The notes under the pieces are model-generated. The model ran no database searches. It was not told where the DNA came from and saw nothing but the letters and a program-made list of their open reading frames with translations. Shown piece after piece: positions 1 through 4,763 of a stretch of 8,205 nucleotides of DNA (positions are counted from its first letter, which is position 1; the number at the start of each line of letters is the position of its first letter). This DNA is from Candidatus Albibeggiatoa sp. nov. BB20 (GTDB lineage: Bacteria; Pseudomonadota; Gammaproteobacteria; Beggiatoales; Beggiatoaceae): positions 1 to 8,205 of the forward strand of contig JADGDW010000182.1 of the NCBI GenBank assembly GCA_016744725.1, in the 5' to 3' direction. A program made the translations under genes and the position numbers.

Positions 1-1728
1 GGCACAGGTGATATGAATATTGTTAAGCAATATGGCGTTTCTGAGAAAGCGTTTGCTCAATATGCGGCGGATTTGGGTGTGACTGATAATGCGGTCAAGA
101 ATTTCTTTAGGATTTTAGAGAAAAACCAAGTACCTCGATATAATTTAGATGAGAAGTTACGGGAAATTGCCAAAAATTATAAAAATTTGTTAGACAATGC
201 CAATATGCTTGATGTATCAGATGATCCAGAAGTACAGCAATATTTACAGCAAGCACGGCAGTTTATTGAGGGTAAAGATGTTAAGGTTGATTTTGATAGA
301 GCAGATGAATTGTTACAAAAAGCGTTTAAGCATGAATTGGATGGGATTGAAAAACTGAGGAAAATGGAGGAGAAAATCAAGAAGGTAAAAAGAGATAAGA
401 CCATATCTGCTGCAATAATTTTAGGAAAGCGTGCAGATATTGCAGAAATCCAATTGAAATACCTTCAAGCTGCGGAATATTATCTACAAGCAGCCAATTT
501 CTTACCAGAAAGTTATGATAAAGCTAGATATTTAAATAAAGCAGGACTCAATTTTTATGATGCTAATAAGTATGACCAAGCTTTACCTTTGTATCAACAA
601 GCTTTAGCAATTCGTGAACAAATATTAGGTACGCAACATCCTGTTTATGCTAATAGCCTCAATAATCTCGCAGAATTGTATCGTACCCAAAGCCAGTATC
701 AGCAAGCCTTACCTTTGTACCAACAAGCTTTAGCGATTCATGAACAAGTGTTAGGCAAGCAACATCCATCTTATGCCCTAAGCCTCAATAATCTTGCAGG
801 TTTATATCAATCTCAAGGTCAGTATGAGCAAGCCTTACCTTTGTTCCAACACGCTTTAGAAATAGCTGAACAAGTGTTAGGCAAGCAACATCCATTTTAT
901 GCCGCTAGCCTCAATAATCTTGCAGGCTTATATCAATCTCAAGATCAGTATGAGCAAGCCTTACCTTTGTTCCAACAAGCTTTAAAGATTGGTGAACAAG
1001 TGTTAGGCAAGCAACATCCATCTTATGCCGCTAGCCTCAGTGGGCTCGCAGAATTATACAGAACCCAAGGTCGGTATGAGCAAGCCTTACCTTTGTTCCA
1101 ACACGCTTTAGAAATAGTCGAACAAGTGTTAGGCAAGCAACATCCATTTTATGCCGCTAGCCTCAATAATCTTGCAGGTTTATATCAATCTCAAGGCCAG
1201 TATGAGCAAGCCTTACCTTTGCACCAACAAGCTTTAGCGATTCGTGAACAAGTATTAGGCAAGCAACATCCTGATTATGCCACTAGCCTCAATAATCTCG
1301 CTTTATTGTATCAATCCCAAAGTGAGTATGAGCAAGCCTTACCTTTATTTCAACAAGCTTCTGAAATTTGGGGAGAAGTATTAGGCAAGCAACATCCATC
1401 TTATGCCCAAAGTCTCAATAATCTCGCGGGTTTATATGAATCCCAAGGTCAGTATGAGCAAGCTTTACCTTTGTTCCAACAAGCTTTAGAAATTCGTGAA
1501 AAAGTGTTAGGCAAGCAACATCCTGATTATGCCACTAGCCTCAATAATCTCGCAAGTTTATATTATGCCCAAGATCAGTATCAGCAAGCCTTACCTTTTT
1601 TTAAACAGGCTGTAGATATTTTTATCAATGTTTTAGGAGAAGAGCATCCAAATACGAAAATTGTAAAAGGAAATTATCAAGATTGTTTAGAGGCTGTTGA
1701 ACAGGATGAAAGGATTTGCAGGATTTAG
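1..1728 (+). CDS. TPR (kinesin-light-chain type) repeat protein, probably 5'-partial
   Basis: Tetratricopeptide-repeat protein, presumably a protein-protein interaction scaffold; no enzymatic domain is visible in the part present. Numbering from the ATG at 13, residues 1-65 form a helical region (contains GVSEKAF and a conserved-looking LREIAKNYKNLL), residues 75-130 are charged and coiled-coil-like, about 140-185 is a degenerate TPR, and 187-545 are nine 42-residue repeats with the core YEQALPLFQQAL..LGKQHP.YA.SLNNLA.LY. This is the TPR_10/TPR_12 style typical of long bacterial TPR proteins. The frame stays open to the window edge, with Gly-Thr-Gly-Asp before Met1. In proteins of this style I expect the N-terminal block to continue upstream, so I treat the gene as partial. 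The alternative start is the ATG at 13, preceded by AGGTGAT, which resembles a Shine-Dalgarno sequence but sits too close to the start. There is no signal peptide in view, so it is probably cytoplasmic. The last six residues (ERICRI) come from read-through into a dispersed repeat. It converges with the PIN gene, 48 bp away. Specific function unknown. Confidence 0.88.
   Translation, partial: GTGDMNIVKQYGVSEKAFAQYAADLGVTDNAVKNFFRILEKNQVPRYNLDEKLREIAKNYKNLLDNANMLDVSDDPEVQQYLQQARQFIEGKDVKVDFDRADELLQKAFKHELDGIEKLRKMEEKIKKVKRDKTISAAIILGKRADIAEIQLKYLQAAEYYLQAANFLPESYDKARYLNKAGLNFYDANKYDQALPLYQQALAIREQILGTQHPVYANSLNNLAELYRTQSQYQQALPLYQQALAIHEQVLGKQHPSYALSLNNLAGLYQSQGQYEQALPLFQHALEIAEQVLGKQHPFYAASLNNLAGLYQSQDQYEQALPLFQQALKIGEQVLGKQHPSYAASLSGLAELYRTQGRYEQALPLFQHALEIVEQVLGKQHPFYAASLNNLAGLYQSQGQYEQALPLHQQALAIREQVLGKQHPDYATSLNNLALLYQSQSEYEQALPLFQQASEIWGEVLGKQHPSYAQSLNNLAGLYESQGQYEQALPLFQQALEIREKVLGKQHPDYATSLNNLASLYYAQDQYQQALPFFKQAVDIFINVLGEEHPNTKIVKGNYQDCLEAVEQDERICRI
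571..1704 (+). repeat. Nine tandem 126-bp units encoding TPRs
   Basis: In-frame tandem array within the TPR gene. Units begin with a Tyr codon at 571, 697, 823, 949, 1075, 1201, 1327, 1453 and 1579, an exact 126-bp period with no indels. The last unit diverges after its Gly-Glu-Glu-His-Pro segment. Internal units are very alike at DNA level (shared CAAGCCTTACCTTTG and TTAGGCAAGCAACATCC). Units 3 and 5 differ at only five of 126 positions, while unit 4 between them differs more. Such arrays expand and contract by slippage or unequal recombination. Confidence 0.95.
1702..1726 (+). repeat. Dispersed GGATGAAAGGATTTGCAGG repeat, copy 1
   Basis: The 3' end of the TPR gene runs into a repeat whose second copy lies at 3547-3569, directly after the decayed TPR 3' end. 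Both copies read GGATGAAAGGATTTGCAGG followed by ATTT. Here the repeat is translated and supplies the final residues and the TAG stop of the TPR gene. In the second copy a TAA precedes it and it is non-coding. Confidence 0.75.
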
Positions 1729-1776
1729 ACATTATATAGTACATAAACTGAAAGCAATTCAACATAATATCTGAAA

Positions 1777-2256
1777 TTAGATTTTAGTGAATTGTTGATT
1801 AACCAAATTCCACGGCAATCGCCTTCCTGCATTACGCATTAATTGATAAGCCTGCTTTGCTTGTGGAACAGTAATCAATTGTTGTTTTATCATTTGTTCG
1901 ACTAACCATAGTGTGCCTTTGACATCAACATTTTCATTTTTTGCGGCATTACGTAAGGCTTTATCACCTGTTAACAAAGGGCATTTTTCTTGTACTGCTA
2001 GTACCAAGGCAAAACAATCATTGATACTAGGATCATTATAACGAGCGTTCAACTCTATGGCATATTCAATAGATTGGGGTGTTAATTCACTTAATTTTAA
2101 GCCCCTTTCTAACAAATGTCTGTGTGATTGCTCTAACTCTTCGCTGAATAAAATATCTGGTATATGAAACTGATAAGGTAATTTAAACCAGTATTCAACT
2201 AAAAGCCCTTCTTCTAAATCAATGATAATATTAGCATCACTAATCAATATCTGCAT
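1777..2256 (-). CDS. PIN-domain nuclease, probable toxin of a toxin-antitoxin-like pair
   Basis: A 159-residue PIN-domain protein, predicted to be a metal-dependent ribonuclease of VapC type. Visible acidic positions fit the PIN active site: Asp7 in ISDANIIIDLE, a Glu among 39, 40 and 42 (SEELEQ), Asp80 in the SIND segment, and Asp98 in LLTGDKALRNAA. The C-terminal part (about 112-152), with GTLWLVEQMIKQ followed by a helix and an AGRRLPW stretch, looks like the tail of DUF3368-type PIN proteins; that sub-family call is from memory. The ATG at 2256 lies inside the end of the upstream regulator gene (17-bp overlap, different frame), so the two are probably translationally coupled. Only a weak Shine-Dalgarno-like AGAGATG precedes it. 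In PIN systems the partner gene normally neutralises the nuclease and represses the operon. Here the partner is an XRE/zinc-peptidase protein rather than a short VapB-type antitoxin. RNA target unknown. Confidence 0.85.
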   Translation of the reverse strand: MQILISDANIIIDLEEGLLVEYWFKLPYQFHIPDILFSEELEQSHRHLLERGLKLSELTPQSIEYAIELNARYNDPSINDCFALVLAVQEKCPLLTGDKALRNAAKNENVDVKGTLWLVEQMIKQQLITVPQAKQAYQLMRNAGRRLPWNLVNQQFTKI

Positions 2257-3304
2257 TCGTCATCTCTAATTTGCGTTGTTGATGGAATGCTATTACTGAC
2301 ATGCCTAGTAATTCAGCCGCTTTGCTTTCGGTCACGTATTCTTCTGCCAAGGCTTGGTAAACAAGTTGTTTGAATAAAATTGTTTTTTCAGCAGGATAGG
2401 GATTGCTCGGTTCATGTTTTCGCCAGCCGTATTGACTGAATAAACGCTGCCAATGTGTAAATAAACCTTGACTGATAATACCGCATTGTAATAAACGAAA
2501 TAAACAGCCTGCCATACTTAAACCAAACTCATGTTTTAATAAGTATAATTCTTGCGATTCTAAGGCGGTACGATGTTGTGCAAAATGGGCATGTACTGCT
2601 TGTTGTGGTAACAGAAATGCCCCAGCAAAACGGTTACAGGCTTTTTCTTCATCTATATTTTCCGCTAAACGTCCCCGTAAAACAATGTGTCCCAGCTCAT
2701 GCGCAAGCGTAAAACGTTGACGATCACCAGACCAGTATTGACTAACACTAATCATGGGCTTATTGCCAACCGTGCCAGCTAACCCATCGAATTTACCCGC
2801 ATCATCTTGGTGCATAACAATGACTAAAATCCCGTAGGTTTCCAGTGTATCAATCATCTCTGGAATAGAATTACGCCCAACTTGCCAATGGTCTCTCATC
2901 GTGTCCGCAATCATTTCAATCTGATCCATATGTTGAATGGATTTTGGTAAATTTTTTGGTAAGCAAAACGGTTTTATCGGTGGCTTTGGGTATAGGTTGA
3001 GTAATATTTCCCAACGTTCAGCTTGTTCATATATACAGTGATGGATTTTATCCAATAATTTTTTAGGTGTATTGGATTTTTTACGATATTCAATATTGCT
3101 CAGTTCTATGTTTTGAGTACGAAAGAAGTATTCAATACGCACATTTAGTGCTTTAGATAGGGCTATAAGTTGTTGTGATGAAGGCGTTTGTTTATCTCGC
3201 TCAAATTTACTCACAGTCATTTTACTGAGTCCAATAGTGTTACCCAGACTTTCTAGGGAGTAGCCTGCCGCTTTACGTGCTCGTTGGATTCGTATACCAA
3301 TCAT
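2240..3304 (-). CDS. XRE-family HTH regulator fused to ImmA/IrrE-like zinc metallopeptidase (antitoxin-like)
   Basis: A 354-residue, two-domain regulator. Residues 2-62 form an XRE (Cro/CI) helix-turn-helix: IGIRIQRARKAAGYSLESLG, then GLSKMTVSKFERDKQTPS, then an IEYFF end. Residues about 125-275 are a COG2856-type zinc peptidase with the metal motif HELGH at 202-206 in FTLAHELGHIVLRGR. Its likely third ligand is Glu220, just before ACNRFAGAFLLP. Residues about 315-345 (EEYVTESKAAELLGMS) look like a second small HTH often found at the end of this family. The start at 3304 is supported by AAGGGAG at 3313-3319 with an 8-base gap. The gene overlaps the PIN nuclease gene downstream. By analogy with ImmA and IrrE, which cleave repressors, and with HTH-ImmA proteins beside toxins, it probably represses the operon and restrains the nuclease. 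The peptidase could act on itself or another repressor; this is inference. The catalytic motif is intact, so it is unlikely to be a dead relic. Confidence 0.88.
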   Translation of the reverse strand: MIGIRIQRARKAAGYSLESLGNTIGLSKMTVSKFERDKQTPSSQQLIALSKALNVRIEYFFRTQNIELSNIEYRKKSNTPKKLLDKIHHCIYEQAERWEILLNLYPKPPIKPFCLPKNLPKSIQHMDQIEMIADTMRDHWQVGRNSIPEMIDTLETYGILVIVMHQDDAGKFDGLAGTVGNKPMISVSQYWSGDRQRFTLAHELGHIVLRGRLAENIDEEKACNRFAGAFLLPQQAVHAHFAQHRTALESQELYLLKHEFGLSMAGCLFRLLQCGIISQGLFTHWQRLFSQYGWRKHEPSNPYPAEKTILFKQLVYQALAEEYVTESKAAELLGMSVIAFHQQRKLEMTNADID

Positions 3305-3312
3305 TGTTCTAG

Positions 3313-3319
3313 CTCCCTT
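3313..3319 (-). promoter_or_regulatory. Ribosome binding site of the XRE/peptidase gene
   Basis: Read on the minus strand this is AAGGGAG, eight bases before the ATG at 3304. It is the best Shine-Dalgarno match near this gene and fixes the start at that ATG. Confidence 0.7.
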
Positions 3320-3338
3320 AAAGTTTACAAAATAAATA

Positions 3339-3356
3339 TTTTTTTTTTTTTTTTTT
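3339..3356. repeat. Homopolymer of 18 T (18 A on the coding strand of the toxin-antitoxin-like operon)
   Basis: An uninterrupted run of 18 T lies 35-52 bases upstream of the XRE/peptidase start codon, between the ribosome binding site and a possible -10 element TATACT on the minus strand (about 3390-3395; no convincing -35). Runs of this length are prone to slippage, so the promoter/leader spacing could vary between cells. The exact length may also be affected by sequencing error. Confidence 0.9.
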
Positions 3357-3421
3357 ACTTATTAGCTGAAAAAGACTACATATTTTTAGTATAAAAACGT
3401 GTCGCTTATTAATTTTTTTAT

Positions 3422-3544
3422 CATGCAAGTTTATATGAGCAAGCTGTAAAAATATTTGTTGATGTACTTGGGGAAGAGCATCCGAATACAAAAGCCGTAA
3501 AACGGAATTATCAAGATTATTTAGCGGCTGTTGAACAGGATTAA
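3422..3544 (+). pseudogene. Decayed 3' end of a second TPR gene
   Basis: Reading from 3422, the frame gives His-Ala-Ser-Leu-Tyr-Glu-Gln-Ala-Val-Lys-Ile-Phe, then VDVLGEEHPNT, then VKRNYQDYLAAVEQD and a TAA at 3542. This is the counterpart of the end of the intact TPR gene (INVLGEEHPNT, VKGNYQDCLEAVEQD). Compared with that gene, about 14-16 codons are missing between the SLY and QAV segments, and nothing upstream of 3419 resembles a TPR or supplies a start. Many differences are at third codon positions, so it derives from a once-functional paralogue rather than a fresh copy. It is a remnant without expected function, useful as a marker of rearrangement: the toxin-antitoxin-like operon sits between the two TPR ends. 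Confidence 0.85.
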
Positions 3545-3545
3545 A

Positions 3546-3618
3546 CGGATGAAAGGATTTGCAGGATTTTTTGTCTGAATTTGGATTTAAAAGTAGATTT
3601 AGGATTTTTAGGTTTTGC
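3546..3618 (+). repeat. AGGATTT-type dispersed repeat tract, copy 2
   Basis: Directly after the TAA of the TPR remnant comes GGATGAAAGGATTTGCAGG, shared with the tail of the intact TPR gene. It is followed by loosely periodic AGGATTT/GGATTT words at about 3553, 3563, 3582, 3599 and 3608. No open frame or strong dyad is present. It looks like a low-complexity dispersed repeat that travels with TPR gene ends. Confidence 0.55.
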
Positions 3619-3693
3619 TAAAAGTTATCCACATCTTAAGCTCGATATTCCTCACAAATGGTTTTTAAGGATACAACAACTCTAATAATTGCA

Positions 3694-3734
3694 CTCGCTC
3701 CCACGTATTGAGACAAACTTCATGTGGGAACAAG
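3694..3734. repeat. Palindromic dispersed repeat, copy A (degenerate)
   Basis: An imperfect dyad: TCCCAC at 3699-3704 pairs with GTGGGA at 3724-3729, with CTCGC and AACAAG outer edges. This is the layout of the widespread CTCGTTCCCACG...GTGGGAACGAG repeat family, represented by clearer copies at 7449-7507, 7976-8026 and 8029-8093. It lies 13 bp past the stop of the cyclotransferase-like gene, so its hairpin could also help end that transcript, although no T-run follows. Confidence 0.55.
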
Positions 3735-3747
3735 ATAAGCCTATCAT

Positions 3748-4488
3748 TTATTCAATGGTGCGAGCTTTAAAATAATCTGGAATCACTTCTAATAATGCTT
3801 TATCAATGATTAATGTATTCATATTGACTGCGGGTGCAGCGCGTGGATATTGACGATCATTCAACCAATGCTCAGACCAAAAAGCGGTTGTTTGGATACA
3901 TTGTTGTAAAAAGTTATCTAGATGGAATTTCTTTTCTAACTCAATACAGCCTTCTAAGAACAGATCAGCATAGAATTGTGTAATCGGATATTCAGCAGCG
4001 GGTGGTTTGTGAAATTCAGGACGGGTGACATAAACCCAGAATTGTGCATCGGGTACGGGTGTGCCATCAGCCATTTGAATTTGTTCACGCTTTACGGCAT
4101 AGCGGCAATAGAAAAATTCATGTTCATCAAGCGCACTAACATCTTTTGCATCAAAAATACGGAAAATAGCTGCTGCCATTTTTGCCTCTTCTTTGACTGA
4201 CACACCAAGAAACGTTGCAGCTAAAGTAATACCCACATTAGGACCGCGAGCACTCCATTCACGTTGAAAACCTTGGATATAAGCGGGCATGTTAAACCCT
4301 GTGCTATCACCGTATTGACGTTTTTCAGTGTCTTTCATGAGGCTGCCATAACCAATGAAATATTGAGCTTGTTTTAAGTCAACTGCTGGATGACATGTTT
4401 CATCAGCATAGCTGAGAGGGATATTCGACATCAGTATTGCTATAGAAGCAATGGCTATCTTTAATAGAGTGTTACCATAAAAAGACAT
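3748..4488 (-). CDS. Exported gamma-glutamylcyclotransferase-fold (GGCT/AIG2-like) protein
   Basis: A 246-residue protein with a Sec signal peptide (MSFYGNTLLKIAIASIAILM, then NIPLSYA with probable cleavage after Ala28). The mature part starts like a GGCT-fold enzyme: YFIGYGSLM (44-51) is the substrate-loop motif. LDEHEFFYCRYAVKR (120-134) carries the Glu124 that corresponds to the catalytic Glu in the LDEQEG motif of human GGCT. FWVYV (150-154) and the WLNDRQYPR ending (208-216) also fit bacterial family members. Family enzymes turn gamma-glutamyl amines or peptides into 5-oxoproline plus the free amine. The substrate here, and the reason for export, cannot be read from sequence. I chose the ATG at 4488 because GAGG lies eight bases upstream and the signal peptide begins exactly there. 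A TTG 12 codons further up (4524) would put charged residues ahead of the signal peptide. Two TTGAC words lie on the same strand near 4582-4605, without a convincing -10. It is monocistronic, downstream of the RCC1 gene but 275 bp away. Confidence 0.82.
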   Translation of the reverse strand: MSFYGNTLLKIAIASIAILMSNIPLSYADETCHPAVDLKQAQYFIGYGSLMKDTEKRQYGDSTGFNMPAYIQGFQREWSARGPNVGITLAATFLGVSVKEEAKMAAAIFRIFDAKDVSALDEHEFFYCRYAVKREQIQMADGTPVPDAQFWVYVTRPEFHKPPAAEYPITQFYADLFLEGCIELEKKFHLDNFLQQCIQTTAFWSEHWLNDRQYPRAAPAVNMNTLIIDKALLEVIPDYFKARTIE

Positions 4489-4628
4489 TTTCAAATCCTC
4501 TTTCTTTTCAATATATTTGAGCAATCATGCCAATCATATGCTATATGAAAAAACATTCTTAGACAAATAATTAAAGAAATACGTCAAGCTTTGAAATAAT
4601 GTCAAAAAGGTGTGGGCTATATTTGTTT

Positions 4629-4678
4629 TGTTCCTACGCAACAAGTCTGTAAAAGAACTCAGTTTGTGGAAACGAGGT
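4629..4678. repeat. Palindromic dispersed repeat, degenerate copy F
   Basis: It begins TGTTCCTACGC and ends TTTGTGGAAACGAGG, matching in order the two ends of the CTCGTTCC...GGAACGAG repeat family. The middle is eroded and the arms no longer pair well. The rest of 4489-4763 shows nothing else except the dyad at 4700-4737 and the 5' region of the cyclotransferase-like gene. Confidence 0.4.
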
Positions 4679-4699
4679 AAATATAATTTCAATGAATTC

Positions 4700-4737
4700 C
4701 TAGATAAATCAGAAAATATATTTCATGACTTATCTAG
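4700..4737. terminator. 38-bp dyad downstream of the RCC1 gene, possible terminator
   Basis: CTAGATAA at 4700-4707 and TTATCTAG at 4730-4737 are perfect inverted repeats. Inside them TCA/TGA and GAAA/TTTC continue the symmetry, with one mismatch and one bulge, around an ATATA centre. It lies 26 bp past the stop of the RCC1 gene. It is AT-rich and not followed by a T-run on the minus strand, so intrinsic termination is uncertain. A protein-binding palindrome or an mRNA-stabilising 3' stem are alternatives. Confidence 0.4.
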
Positions 4738-4763
4738 TTAAATTTAATGGAGTATCAACTTAC

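Noticed and set aside
177..404. Minus-strand open frame of 75 codons
   Set aside because: It lies wholly inside the TPR gene, its Ser/Cys/Leu-rich product is typical of an antisense shadow, and it has no ribosome binding site.
571..1704. CRISPR-like or satellite interpretation of the 126-bp repeats
   Set aside because: The repeats are contiguous without spacers, keep an exact codon-multiple period and encode a classical TPR consensus.
1755..1794. CAATTCA/TGAATTG dyad between the convergent TPR and PIN genes as a bidirectional terminator
   Set aside because: Seven AT-rich base pairs around a 26-base loop, extending into the PIN coding region, with no T-run; too weak to claim.
3976..4200. Plus-strand open frame of 74 codons
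   Set aside because: It is antisense to the cyclotransferase-like gene, whose motifs on the other strand are convincing; no family resemblance.
4489..4524. Twelve-codon N-terminal extension of the cyclotransferase-like gene from a TTG
   Set aside because: The ATG at 4488 has a well-placed GAGG and begins exactly at the signal peptide; the extension would add charged residues ahead of it.
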